A stretch of DNA of 64,000 nt from an uncultured Flavobacteriaceae bacterium (GCA_947500435.1 CANMRV010000003.1:124001-188000); one strand, 5' to 3'. Positions 1-7,419 are shown, counted from the stretch's first letter. Notes: generated by a model not told the origin, from the letters alone. Program-made: numbers and translations.

Positions 1-930
1 ATTAAAAAGCGAAACGAATTGAGATTGTAAACCGTCTAACAGTGTTTTTTTTACGGCATCACATTTACTAGAATATAAGGCCTCTGAATCAAAGTTTTGT
101 TTCCAGCCTGCTTTGAAATCTATGTTGAGGTCACCACTCTTAATCTTAAGCATGAATTTAGGAAACCAGCCTGATTTAAAATCAGAATGCTCTAGTCCGT
201 TTTCATCAATTATTTGAAGATTGTGAGAAGCGTCTGCGGCGATGGCTTTTTTAAGGTCGGAAATCTTCTTCTGTATAGTCTTCTGCAGTTTCAGAAAATC
301 ATCAATACTTTTATCCTCGAATTTTTTAAGATGCTCTGCATCGGTCTCATTGAAAATTAGATTCCCGACTTTCTTCAAATCAATGGCGATGTCCCAACTT
401 TTATCATCATCGATTTTCTCAAGTGCGAAATCGATAAGAACTTTGGTTAGTTTCGAATCACTACCGGCTTTATTGATGAGCCTTGAGACCGCTTCATCTA
501 ATAATAAGTCCCTATCCAAAACGACTTCAAAATTCTGCGGTAGTTTTAAATCTTTTGCAAAAGTGCGGATTAAACGATGAGTGAACTTATCAATGGTAGA
601 TATATCAAAAAAAGCATAATTATGAAGTATCTTTTTTAACGCTGTTTTCGATTTATTTTGTAGTTCGGTTGCACTTAGTGAAAGCTCCTTCAAGAGGTCA
701 ATAAACAAGGAGGGTGCTTTTTCAGTACTAGATGTTTTGCTAAAAACAAAAAGACTATCCAGAATCCGTCCTTTCATTTCATTTACAGCTTTGTTGGTAA
801 AGGTAATGGCCAGAATTTGACGATAGCCTTCATTTGTAGAAAGAATAATTCTAAGATATGCTTTGGTAAGGGTGTAGGTCTTACCAGAACCGGCCGAAGC
901 ATCGTATATTTTGAATGAATTCGTAAGCAC
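1..930 (-). CDS. UvrD/RecB-like DNA helicase, N-terminal part (partial)
   Basis: The frame runs 310 codons from position 930 to the window edge, so only the N-terminus is present. The start is a GTG directly after an in-frame TAG, so no upstream start is possible. Residues 10-17 read ASAGSGKT, a Walker A loop, followed by YTLTKAYLRI and then ILAITFTNKAVNEMKGRI, which matches motif Ia of superfamily 1 UvrD/RecB/AddA helicases. FFDISTIDKFTHRLIRTFAKDL then matches the motif that follows in AddA/RecB proteins. In Bacteroidota these are proteins of about 1,000 residues acting in double-strand-break processing. The AddA-like role is inferred because the nuclease end is outside the window. It is divergent from sod. 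Confidence 0.88.
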   Translation of the reverse strand, partial: MLTNSFKIYDASAGSGKTYTLTKAYLRIILSTNEGYRQILAITFTNKAVNEMKGRILDSLFVFSKTSSTEKAPSLFIDLLKELSLSATELQNKSKTALKKILHNYAFFDISTIDKFTHRLIRTFAKDLKLPQNFEVVLDRDLLLDEAVSRLINKAGSDSKLTKVLIDFALEKIDDDKSWDIAIDLKKVGNLIFNETDAEHLKKFEDKSIDDFLKLQKTIQKKISDLKKAIAADASHNLQIIDENGLEHSDFKSGWFPKFMLKIKSGDLNIDFKAGWKQNFDSEALYSSKCDAVKKTLLDGLQSQFVSLFN

Positions 931-1019
931 CTACTTTTTATCCGCAAATTACACAGAACTCTTCTATATTTGGCACCCTTCTTAACAAAGATTTATACGA
1001 ATATGTTTGTTAAAATATG

Positions 1020-1027
1020 TAAATTTG
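1020..1027 (+). promoter_or_regulatory. Probable -7 promoter element for sod
   Basis: TAAATTTG fits the Bacteroidota -7 consensus TAnnTTTG and lies 35 bases before the sod ATG. No clear TTG -33 element is seen at the usual distance, so the call rests on the -7 box and its position. Confidence 0.45.
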
Positions 1028-1062
1028 AAGAAATCGAATTTTAAAAATAAAATATAGAAATT

Positions 1063-1671
1063 ATGGCTTTTGAACTACCAAAATTACCCTATGCCTATGA
1101 TGCATTGGAACCACATATTGATGCAAGAACGATGGAGATTCACCATACCAAACATCATAATGGATATACTTCAAAATTAAACGCTGCAATAGAAGGAACT
1201 GATTTAGCAGGAAAATCGATAGAGGATATTTTATCGAATTTAGATATGTCTAACGGAGCTGTCAGAAATAACGGAGGTGGATTTTTCAACCACTCCTTGT
1301 TTTGGAGTGTTATGTCACCCGACGGTGGAGGTTCTCCTTCTGGTGAATTAGCTGATGCTATTAATGATGCTTTCGGTTCTTTTGAGGAATTTAAGAGTAA
1401 ATTCAGTACTGCTGCCGGAACTAGATTTGGTTCAGGTTGGGCTTGGCTCTGTGTGCACCCGGGTGGTAAAGTTGAAGTTTGCTCTTCACCAAATCAAGAT
1501 AACTCATTGATGCCAGGAGTTGGTTGTGGCGGTCGTCCTATTTTAGGCTTAGATGTTTGGGAACACGCATACTATCTTAACTATCAGAATAGAAGACCAG
1601 ATTATGTTAGTGCTTTTTTCAATGTTATCAATTGGGATAAAGTAGCCGAATTGTATAGCGCACATAAATAG
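1063..1671 (+). CDS. Fe/Mn superoxide dismutase
   Basis: The protein has 202 residues, the normal length for the Fe/Mn-SOD family, which converts superoxide to oxygen and hydrogen peroxide in the cytoplasm. All four metal ligands are visible: His27 (MEIHHTKHH), His77 (NHSLFW), Asp164 and His168 (DVWEHAYY). The Gly-rich [11 protein letters not shown] segment, without the Gln typical of Fe-SOD at that place, and [18 protein letters not shown] favour a Mn or cambialistic enzyme, but metal preference cannot be settled from sequence. It is a single-gene unit with its own -7 promoter box and a perfect terminator hairpin after the stop. Confidence 0.96.
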   Translation: MAFELPKLPYAYDALEPHIDARTMEIHHTKHHNGYTSKLNAAIEGTDLAGKSIEDILSNLDMSNGAVRNNGGGFFNHSLFWSVMSPDGGGSPSGELADAINDAFGSFEEFKSKFSTAAGTRFGSGWAWLCVHPGGKVEVCSSPNQDNSLMPGVGCGGRPILGLDVWEHAYYLNYQNRRPDYVSAFFNVINWDKVAELYSAHK

Positions 1672-1702
1672 GAGTCCTTTAAGTACTCTTCCAATAAGAA
1701 AA

Positions 1703-1739
1703 ATCCCTCCTCTAGAATTCTAGAGGAGGGATTTTTTTA
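1703..1739 (+). terminator. Terminator of sod, perfect palindrome
   Basis: A perfect 30-base palindrome (1703-1732), ATCCCTCCTCTAGA on the left arm and centred on GAATTC, is followed by seven T. It is 32 bases after the sod stop. The reverse strand also has an A/T flank, so it may stop transcription arriving from the small-RNA array too. Confidence 0.9.
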
Positions 1740-1749
1740 GGTCTGAACT

Positions 1750-1827
1750 AAAAATAGAAAAGGGCGGAGAAGTCTCCACCCTTTTCGTCCCAAATCTTAC
1801 CATAAACTTAACCTACTTATGCTATGG
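1750..1827 (-). ncRNA. Predicted small RNA, array copy 1
   Basis: On the minus strand the block starts CCATAGCATAAGTAGGTTAA, continues through a conserved GTAAGATTTGGG segment and ends in hairpin GGGTGGAGA/TCTCCGCCC with A and T flanks, ending TATTTTTAG. The CCATA start can pair with TATGG about 20 bases on. The hairpin differs from the other copies but stays paired. The upstream -7 box is TAATTTAG, weaker than in copies 2 and 3. Confidence 0.6.
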
Positions 1828-1832
1828 CAGTA

Positions 1833-1840
1833 CTAAATTA
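1833..1840 (-). promoter_or_regulatory. -7-like box of small-RNA copy 1
   Basis: TAATTTAG on the minus strand differs by one base from TAnnTTTG and sits exactly five bases before CCATAGC, the same spacing as in all intact copies. No TTG element is found at the -33 position. Confidence 0.4.
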
Positions 1841-1956
1841 CTGGTATTGCGTTAAATAAAAAAGAAATTTTGGTATTTTTTAAGAGCTTTATTTATCACT
1901 AAAGGCGTAAGAATTAACTTAAAAGTGAGGTTAACCTTGTTAAATACTGGGGGTTT

Positions 1957-2032
1957 CAAATAAAAAAGGCAGAGCAATGCTCCACCTTTTTTCCCCAAAT
2001 CTTACCATGAACTTAACCTACTTATGCTATGG
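1957..2032 (-). ncRNA. Predicted small RNA, array copy 2
   Basis: It has the same layout as copy 1: CCATAGCATAAGTAGGTTAA, then GTTCATGGTAAGATTTGGGG, then hairpin GGTGGAGC-ATT-GCTCTGCC inside A6/T6 flanks. The stem contains a G-T wobble relative to copy 3. The loop ATT is shared with copy 3. Confidence 0.68.
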
Positions 2033-2037
2033 TTCTT

Positions 2038-2045
2038 CAAAAATA
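2038..2045 (-). promoter_or_regulatory. -7 box of small-RNA copy 2
   Basis: TATTTTTG on the minus strand is a full match to TAnnTTTG, five bases before the predicted RNA start, with the same AAGAA spacer as copy 3. Confidence 0.55.
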
Positions 2046-2175
2046 TAGTGATTATTCGACCTTTTAAAAGGTTTTAGATGAACTTCCAAGAAGTTGGGTT
2101 GAAATGCATTTTATCGATAAGAGTCCTACAAATCGATTCAAACCAAGGGTAATTTTCTTGAAATTATTAAAAATT

Positions 2176-2242
2176 AAAACCAGAGCAATGCTTCGACCCT
2201 CCCCTCCCAAATGGTATCATGAAGCTGAGATATTTAGTATGG
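2176..2242 (-). pseudogene. Decayed copy of the small-RNA unit
   Basis: The stretch aligns along its length with the other units (plus strand: CAGAGCAATGCT, then CCCAAATGGTATCATGAA, then TAGTATGGCG), but many positions differ. The terminator stem no longer pairs well and no TAnnTTTG box stands at the conserved spacing. It keeps the register of the array, so it is best read as a unit that has lost function. Confidence 0.6.
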
Positions 2243-2352
2243 CGATTATATACAAACTAAAAAAAGATCTTAAAGTGAACCTCTTTCTATGCATCGCTTT
2301 AATTAACGCTGGGCCAAATTGAAATTAAATCTAATGCTTGAGGGTTTTTTGG

Positions 2353-2426
2353 AAAATAAAAAGGCGGAGCAATGCTCCGCCTTTTTCCCCAAATCTTACC
2401 ATGAACTTAACCTACTTATGCTATGG
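2353..2426 (-). ncRNA. Predicted small RNA, array copy 3 (best conserved)
   Basis: The minus strand reads CCATAGCATAAGTAGGTTAA, GTTCATGGTAAGATTTGGGG, then a perfect 13-bp hairpin (2358-2386) AAAAAGGCGGAGC-ATT-GCTCCGCCTTTTT. This copy has the only clear two-part promoter in the array, so it is the one most likely to be expressed. Confidence 0.72.
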
Positions 2427-2431
2427 TTCTT

Positions 2432-2460
2432 CAAAAGTAAAGTAGCTCTGTCAATCTCAA
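2432..2460 (-). promoter_or_regulatory. Two-part promoter of small-RNA copy 3
   Basis: On the minus strand TTG (2458-2460) is followed after 18 bases by TACTTTTG (2432-2439), matching the Bacteroidota -33 TTG / -7 TAnnTTTG arrangement. The predicted RNA begins about six bases downstream. Confidence 0.65.
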
Positions 2461-2562
2461 AAACTTCTTTGTTGAAGTTCTTATAATTCGGATGAAGTGT
2501 ATTTTGGAGTTTTTGAAAAGAATCGTAAACCTACTTAGTCTAATAGAATCTGGCTTTTTCGG

Positions 2563-2638
2563 AAAATAAAAAAGGTGGAGAAGTCTCCACCTTTTTTGCC
2601 CCAAATCTTACCATGAACTTAACCTACTTATGCTATGG
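2563..2638 (-). ncRNA. Predicted small RNA, array copy 4
   Basis: It has the same conserved 5' block, followed by a hairpin (2568-2597) with arms AAAAAAGGTGGAGA and TCTCCACCTTTTTT. Compared with copy 3, paired positions on both arms have changed together (C-G to T-A), which indicates selection for pairing. It lies about 100 bases downstream of purF on the same strand. Confidence 0.68.
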
Positions 2639-2643
2639 CGAGT

Positions 2644-2651
2644 CTAAAATA
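2644..2651 (-). promoter_or_regulatory. -7-like box of small-RNA copy 4
   Basis: TATTTTAG on the minus strand has one mismatch to TAnnTTTG and lies five bases before CCATAGC, as in the other copies. Confidence 0.4.
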
Positions 2652-2696
2652 GACGAGTCATCTTCGACAGCGACTAAAAACACGCTGAATAGCGAG

Positions 2697-2740
2697 AATT
2701 ATCGATGAACTACAATAATTTGTGCATTTCATCGATAATT
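2697..2740 (-). terminator. Long hairpin just after purF
   Basis: A perfect 13-bp inverted repeat, AATTATCGATGAA and its complement, encloses an 18-base loop and begins three bases past the purF stop. It lacks a clean T-run on the minus strand, so it may protect the mRNA end or be a weak terminator. A degraded version of it recurs in the array spacer near 2090-2125. Confidence 0.55.
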
Positions 2741-2743
2741 TTA

Positions 2744-4642
2744 TTAATAAGCCCGCTCGTTTTTGCCTTCGTAGAAATTAATAAATGCACGATTGACCAC
2801 GCGATTTCCCCCTGCTGTCGGGTAGTTTCCGGTGAAATACCAATCTCCTAAATTCTTAGGACAGGCTTGGTGAAGGTTTTCAATGGTTTGATAGATTATT
2901 TCAACTTCGGCCTTAATATCCTTAGGACTTAATAATTCGCCGCTTTTCTTGGAAATTTCATCCGCGGTAAAGGGAGCATAGAACTCCTTTACATAATTAA
3001 TAACCTCGGGATCTTTTGTATTGATTTGAGTTAAACATTTATTATAAATGTCTTCTACAATATCTAGGGTGCCTCTATCTTTATGCAAATCGAGTGCGGC
3101 CCTAAAGGCAATAAAATCTTCAAGCTTGGCCATATCAATGCCATAACAATCGGGGTAGCGAATTTGTGGAGCTGAGGAAACGACGATTATTTTCTTAGGC
3201 GATAGTCGATCAAGAATACGAAGAATACTTTTCTTAAGTGTGGTACCTCTTACAATACTATCATCAATGATGACCAAGTTGTCCCCTTCATCAACTGAAC
3301 CATATGAGATATCGTAAACATGCGCTACTAAATCATCACGACTATCATCTTGTGTGATAAAGGTCCTCAGCTTCGCATCTTTAATGGCTACTTTCTCTAT
3401 TCTAGGTCGGACCTCTAAAATCTCATGAAGCTCTTCGCTTGTAATTTTTGAACCGATAGAAAGAATTTGTTCTTCCTTTTTCTTGTTCAAATAGTTTTGA
3501 GCTTCCTTGACCATTCCGAAGAAGGAAGTCTCCGCTGTATTTGGAATATAAGAGAAAACAGTTTTCTTGATATTGTGGTCAATAGCGTCCAAAATTTTTG
3601 GAAAAATGAGCTTTCCAAGTTCTTTACGTTCTTGATAGATTTCTTTGTCGCTTCCGCGGGAAAAATAGATGCGTTCAAAAGAACAAGCTTTTCTTTCCGT
3701 AGGTTCAAGAACTTGTTTCAAAGAAGTACTTCCGTCTTTTTTAATGATAAAGGCGTGACCGGGATCCAATTCGTGTACCTCATCATAGGAAACATTAAAA
3801 ACAGTTTGAATTGCTGGTCTTTCGGATGCAACAACTGCCACCTCATCATCTTGATAATAATAGGCAGGGCGGATTCCCGCAGGGTCTCTTAACACGAAGG
3901 CATCGCCGTGACCTAATAAACCGGCCATGGCATAACCGCCATCAAAGTTCTTAGCTGCCCTTCTAAGTATTTTAGCAACTTTGAGACGTTCTGCAATTAA
4001 GGGTGAAGCTTCCTGTTTGTTATACCCTTCTTTTTTAATCTGTTTATATAACTTGGCAACGGCGTCATCTAAGAAGTGACCAATCTTTTCCATCACGGTA
4101 ACGGTGTCCGCCATTTCCTTAGGGTGTTGCCCCAATTGTACTAAGTTGTCAAAAAGCTCATGTACGTTGGTCATATTAAAGTTACCCGCCATGATAAGAT
4201 TTCTGTGCATCCAATTGTTTTGCCGCAAGAATGGATGTACACTTTCAATACTATTCTTTCCGAAAGTGCCATATCGGACATGTCCTAAAAGCAACTCCCC
4301 GATATATGGAATATTCTTTTTTTGCAAAGCCACGTCACCTGCGTACTCAGGGTTTTGTTCCATTTCAGTATTGATTCGATCATTGATTTGAGCGAAAATA
4401 TCTTGAATAGGTTGCTGCTGACTTGACCGTACACGACTCATATATCGTTCTCCAGCATTCATATCTAATTTGATACTTGCAAAACCGGCACCATCTTGAC
4501 CCCGATTGTGCTGCTTCTCCATCATCAAATACATTTTGTTAACTCCGTAGAAAGCTGTACCATATTTTTCTTTATAGTACTCTAGGGGTTTTAACAATCG
4601 TATTACCGATATACCACATTCATGTTTGATAGCGTCGCTCAT
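2744..4642 (-). CDS. purF: Amidophosphoribosyltransferase (class II, long Bacteroidota form)
   Basis: The 632-residue protein makes phosphoribosylamine from PRPP and glutamine, the first step of purine synthesis. The N-terminus MSDAIKHECGISVIR places the nucleophile Cys9 behind a short propeptide, as in N-terminal-nucleophile glutamine amidotransferases. NRGQDGAG and a LLGHVRYGT segment follow. The C-terminal phosphoribosyltransferase half has the PRPP loop VIIDDSIVRGTT near residue 464. It is longer than the E. coli enzyme (about 505 residues), which is typical of the flavobacterial form. A terminator separates it from the upstream kinase gene, so it probably has its own promoter. Confidence 0.93.
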   Translation of the reverse strand: MSDAIKHECGISVIRLLKPLEYYKEKYGTAFYGVNKMYLMMEKQHNRGQDGAGFASIKLDMNAGERYMSRVRSSQQQPIQDIFAQINDRINTEMEQNPEYAGDVALQKKNIPYIGELLLGHVRYGTFGKNSIESVHPFLRQNNWMHRNLIMAGNFNMTNVHELFDNLVQLGQHPKEMADTVTVMEKIGHFLDDAVAKLYKQIKKEGYNKQEASPLIAERLKVAKILRRAAKNFDGGYAMAGLLGHGDAFVLRDPAGIRPAYYYQDDEVAVVASERPAIQTVFNVSYDEVHELDPGHAFIIKKDGSTSLKQVLEPTERKACSFERIYFSRGSDKEIYQERKELGKLIFPKILDAIDHNIKKTVFSYIPNTAETSFFGMVKEAQNYLNKKKEEQILSIGSKITSEELHEILEVRPRIEKVAIKDAKLRTFITQDDSRDDLVAHVYDISYGSVDEGDNLVIIDDSIVRGTTLKKSILRILDRLSPKKIIVVSSAPQIRYPDCYGIDMAKLEDFIAFRAALDLHKDRGTLDIVEDIYNKCLTQINTKDPEVINYVKEFYAPFTADEISKKSGELLSPKDIKAEVEIIYQTIENLHQACPKNLGDWYFTGNYPTAGGNRVVNRAFINFYEGKNERAY

Positions 4643-4659
4643 TAGATATATAAATTAAA

Positions 4660-4683
4660 AAAGCCCCGAATTATCAGGGCGTG
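4660..4683 (-). terminator. Terminator of the PfkB kinase gene
   Basis: The minus strand shows GCCCTGA-TAA-TTCGGGGC followed by six T, directly after the kinase stop and before purF. The seven-pair stem includes one T-G pair. Confidence 0.78.
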
Positions 4684-4686
4684 TTT

Positions 4687-5613
4687 TTATTTTAGTTCGA
4701 TGTCGAATTGTGTTAATGCTTTGAACTGATGCAAGCGTTTGTTGACTTCATCTCTTTCAAGAGTTTCCATGCGTTCTGTGCCAAATTTTTCCACGGAGAA
4801 TGATGCCAAGTTTGAGCCGTGAATCACGGCATTCTTCATATTCTCAAATGTAATATTATCGGTTGCCGCCAAATAGCCCGTAAAGCCGCCAGCAAAAGTA
4901 TCACCAGCACCAGTTGGGTCAAAAACTTCTTTTAAGGGTAGGGCGGGTGCAAAGAATATATTATCATCATGAAAAAGAAGAGCCCCGTGTTCTCCTTTTT
5001 TTATAACTACATACTTAGGGCCCATAGTTTGAATCTTTGCTGCAGCTGTTACCAGGGAATATTCACCTGTCAACTGTCTCGCTTCTTCATCATTAATAGT
5101 GATGACATCAATATGTTTAATAACCTCTAGTAAATCTTCCAAAGCATTATCCATCCAAAAGTTCATTGTATCTAATACAATCAACTTCGGTCGTTTGGCC
5201 ATTTGGGTGATGACGCTCATTTGAACCATAGGGTGCAAATTGCCCAACATGACGATATCTGCATCTTTATAATTCTCTGGAACAACTGGGTTGAAATCAG
5301 CCAGCGTATTCAGTTCAGTAACCAAGGTGTCCCTTGAATTTAAGTCGTTGTGGTACTTTCCTTTCCAATAGAAAGTCTTGCCGCCTTCAACGATTTCAAT
5401 TCCTGAAATATCAATTCCCTTAGAAGTCAATACATCTAGATAGGCCTGTGGTAAATCATCACCAACAATCGATACTATAGTAGAATCAACATTGAATTGA
5501 GATGCTGCGAGTCCGATAAAGGTTGCTGCACCACCAAGAATTTTATCGGTTTTTCCGAAAGGACTTTCAATTTCATCGAAAGCTACTGTACCTACAATCA
5601 CTAACTTACCCAT
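4687..5613 (-). CDS. PfkB-family sugar or nucleoside kinase
   Basis: The protein has 308 residues and a ribokinase-like fold. It begins MGKLVIVGTVAFDEI, has the substrate-site glycine pair GGAATFIGLAAS near residue 30, and carries the catalytic and anion-hole motif DPTGAGDTFAGG near residue 250. The family phosphorylates sugars, nucleosides or similar alcohols with ATP; the substrate cannot be read from the sequence. I take the ATG at 5613 because the only upstream alternative is a TTG two codons earlier. A TATATTTG box lies about 30 bases upstream, so it is its own unit. Confidence 0.9.
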   Translation of the reverse strand: MGKLVIVGTVAFDEIESPFGKTDKILGGAATFIGLAASQFNVDSTIVSIVGDDLPQAYLDVLTSKGIDISGIEIVEGGKTFYWKGKYHNDLNSRDTLVTELNTLADFNPVVPENYKDADIVMLGNLHPMVQMSVITQMAKRPKLIVLDTMNFWMDNALEDLLEVIKHIDVITINDEEARQLTGEYSLVTAAAKIQTMGPKYVVIKKGEHGALLFHDDNIFFAPALPLKEVFDPTGAGDTFAGGFTGYLAATDNITFENMKNAVIHGSNLASFSVEKFGTERMETLERDEVNKRLHQFKALTQFDIELK

Positions 5614-5642
5614 ATTCAATTTGTGGCGTAAAAATTAAGCTG

Positions 5643-5650
5643 CAAATATA
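5643..5650 (-). promoter_or_regulatory. -7 box of the PfkB kinase gene
   Basis: TATATTTG on the minus strand matches TAnnTTTG and lies 30 bases before the ATG. No clear -33 TTG is seen. Confidence 0.45.
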
Positions 5651-5713
5651 CGGTTTTGTATAGGTATTTGATAGAGGTGTTTATATCAAATAATAAAATA
5701 ATTGAAGGCACTT

Positions 5714-6349
5714 TCACTTCCTCCCGAAATCCGCAGGTATCTCTCCCCAAGCCTTCGTTTCCCATTTGACAATAGGCGTATAATAAGAATTGTTTTTCAA
5801 CCAATCAATCGCACGTCGAATCAAATCAAACAAAGCTTTATTCTTAGTAGTTTCGACGAGTTTGGTGTTACATGATTTTTTGCGAACCCAGCTCATCGCG
5901 GTTCTTGAATCAGTATAAATGATACGGTCGCTTTTGCGTTCTTTAAGATAGGCAAGGCCATGAACCAATGCCAAAAACTCACCAATATTATTCGTGCCCT
6001 GAGCAAATGGACCTTGCTTAAAAAGCTTCTTTTTAGTTTTGGTATCTACACCTTGATATTCCATTATACCTGGGTTTCCACTGGAAGCCGCATCTACGGA
6101 AATAGAATGATAGTTGGGTTGACCAATTTTTAGAAGTTGTTCTTGGGTAAGGGATATTTCTCCTTTTTTCTTGCCTTTGTATTCTTCATAACTTCCATTA
6201 TAGGCTTTTTTGGCCAAGTCGAAAGTAGCGAACGATTTGTATTCCGCTCCTTTGTGGCCTTCTATAGCAGCTTTGCAATCCTTCCAAGTATCATAAATAC
6301 CTGGGCGTTTTCCTTTCCAAACTGTATAGAATTTTGCTTTTTTTGCCAT
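5714..6349 (-). CDS. rnhA: Ribonuclease HI with N-terminal RNA-DNA hybrid-binding domain
   Basis: The protein has 211 residues. Residues 5-50 (KFYTVWKGKRPGIYDTWKDC) form the caulimovirus-viroplasmin-like hybrid-binding domain. A linker leads to an RNase H domain with the acidic catalytic set Asp86 (SVDAASSG), Glu124 (NNIGEF), Asp147 (YTDSRT) and Asp207 (PADFGRK). It degrades RNA in RNA-DNA hybrids in the cytoplasm. It follows purN by 17 bases and is probably co-transcribed with it. Confidence 0.93.
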   Translation of the reverse strand: MAKKAKFYTVWKGKRPGIYDTWKDCKAAIEGHKGAEYKSFATFDLAKKAYNGSYEEYKGKKKGEISLTQEQLLKIGQPNYHSISVDAASSGNPGIMEYQGVDTKTKKKLFKQGPFAQGTNNIGEFLALVHGLAYLKERKSDRIIYTDSRTAMSWVRKKSCNTKLVETTKNKALFDLIRRAIDWLKNNSYYTPIVKWETKAWGEIPADFGRK

Positions 6350-6366
6350 GTGAAAACATAATCATA

Positions 6367-6993
6367 TTAGTCCATTACCCCTCCTTGGGAGGAGTCAACA
6401 TTGCCCAAAGCGATGTTGGGGGAAGACTTTTCAGCCAACAACTTCTCTATCACTTTAGGAAAATGCTCATATTCCAAAGCATGTACCTTTTTCGCGATTT
6501 CTGCAACACTGTCTTCTGGTGATACTTCCGTTTTTGACTGATGAATAATCGCCCCTTCATCATAGTTTTCATTCACATAATGAATTGTAATTCCAGTTTC
6601 TGTTTCCTGGTTGTCTTTTACAGCTTGGTGCACATGATTTCCGTACATGCCTTTGCCTCCATATTTAGGAAGTAAAGCAGGGTGAATATTCACAATTTTA
6701 TTAGGGTAATTTTCAATCAGATTCGAGGGAATTTTCCAGAGAAAACCGGCAAGTACAATAAGGTCTGGTTGCATGGATTTCAGAATATTTAGAACACAGT
6801 CGGTCTCATAAAAAGCAGTTCTATTGAAATATAAACCATTGATTTTCAATTTATTACATCTATCTAAAACTTTGGCATCCCTTTTGTTAGTTAGCACACC
6901 GGCTATAGTAACGTTAGGCTTGTCATGAAAATGATGTATGATGTTTTCAACATTTGAACCAGAACCGGAGGCAAATAATACAATATTTTTCAT
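6367..6993 (-). CDS. purN: Phosphoribosylglycinamide formyltransferase
   Basis: The protein has 208 residues and transfers a formyl group from 10-formyl-tetrahydrofolate to GAR, the third step of purine synthesis. It begins MKNIVLFASGSGSNVENII (phosphate-binding glycines). It has the catalytic NIHPALLPKYGGKGMYGNHVH, where Asn and His are the conserved pair, and GITIHYVNENYDEGAIIHQ with the catalytic Asp. The last 20 or so residues (SPNIALGNVDSSQGGVMD) look unlike the family and are encoded by a short intergenic-type repeat that reads through to the stop. Confidence 0.94.
   Translation of the reverse strand: MKNIVLFASGSGSNVENIIHHFHDKPNVTIAGVLTNKRDAKVLDRCNKLKINGLYFNRTAFYETDCVLNILKSMQPDLIVLAGFLWKIPSNLIENYPNKIVNIHPALLPKYGGKGMYGNHVHQAVKDNQETETGITIHYVNENYDEGAIIHQSKTEVSPEDSVAEIAKKVHALEYEHFPKVIEKLLAEKSSPNIALGNVDSSQGGVMD
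6373..6425. repeat. REP-like element forming the purN 3' end
   Basis: The plus strand shows ACCCCTCCTTGGGAGGAGTC followed by AACATTGCCCAAAGCGATGTT. The two parts are inverted repeats (CTCCTTGGGAG and ACATTGCCCAAAGCGATGT). The wording resembles short dispersed repeats seen between genes in many flavobacteria, yet here it is coding. Confidence 0.5.
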
Positions 6994-7112
6994 GAAGAGA
7001 ATCGACGTTACCGAAGAAGAATTATTTGGAGCTAAAATAGCACTCTTGTACTTAAATTTCTTAAATTACGAGACATTTTAACGACAATAGGTGTTATTAA
7101 TCCAAAGTTTTT

Positions 7113-7120
7113 TATTTTTG
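7113..7120 (+). promoter_or_regulatory. -7 box of acpP
   Basis: TATTTTTG matches TAnnTTTG and lies 34 bases before the acpP ATG in the spacer divergent from purN. A good -33 TTG is not evident. Confidence 0.5.
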
Positions 7121-7154
7121 CCAACAATTTAAATTTTTAAAACCAAATATTATT

Positions 7155-7388
7155 ATGTCAGACATTGCATCAAGAGTTAAAGCTATCATCGTTGATAAAT
7201 TAGGAGTTGATGAAAACGAAGTGGTTACAGAAGCTAGCTTTACTAACGACCTAGGGGCGGACTCACTAGATACAGTTGAGTTGATTATGGAATTCGAGAA
7301 AGAATTCGATATTCAGATTCCAGACGATCAAGCTGAAAATATTGCAACAGTTGGCCAGGCCATAAGTTATATAGAAGAAGCGAAGTAA
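7155..7388 (+). CDS. acpP: Acyl carrier protein
   Basis: The 77-residue acidic protein carries the growing acyl chain in type II fatty acid synthesis. The phosphopantetheine attachment serine is Ser37 in [13 protein letters not shown], and length and composition are standard. It is the first gene of the acpP-fabF-rnc series. A strong terminator sits directly after it, which should leave acpP transcripts in excess over fabF and fits the high cellular demand for ACP. Confidence 0.97.
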   Translation: MSDIASRVKAIIVDKLGVDENEVVTEASFTNDLGADSLDTVELIMEFEKEFDIQIPDDQAENIATVGQAISYIEEAK

Positions 7389-7419
7389 TCTTTATGATTT
7401 CTTGAACAAGATTTGAAAT

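Larger units (their letters stand above)
1740..2743. repeat. Tandem array of ~205-bp units, each with a small-RNA gene
   Basis: This kilobase holds no convincing protein gene. Instead a block of about 75 bases recurs five times. The predicted minus-strand RNA 5' ends are at 1827, 2032, 2242 (decayed), 2426 and 2638, giving spacings of 205, 210, 184 and 212 bases. Each intact block contains a GC-rich hairpin with A/T flanks and an almost invariant tail ending (plus strand) in CTTAACCTACTTATGCTATGG. Parts of the spacers also match: GATGAACT...GCATTT.ATCGATAA occurs after unit 2 and again just downstream of purF. The whole unit, not only the RNA, was therefore duplicated. Confidence 0.88.

Noticed and set aside
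242-580. 112-codon plus-strand frame
   Set aside because: It is antisense to the helicase gene, which has a Walker A motif and UvrD/RecB features.
2104-2322. 72-codon plus-strand open frame in the small-RNA array
   Set aside because: It crosses the decayed repeat unit, has no family character and no promoter; the interval is explained by the RNA units.
1740-2640. CRISPR array
   Set aside because: The repeat period is about 205 bases, spacers are partly homologous and no cas gene is near.
5616-5804. 62-codon minus-strand frame over the end of rnhA
   Set aside because: It is an out-of-frame shadow of rnhA that runs through the kinase promoter.
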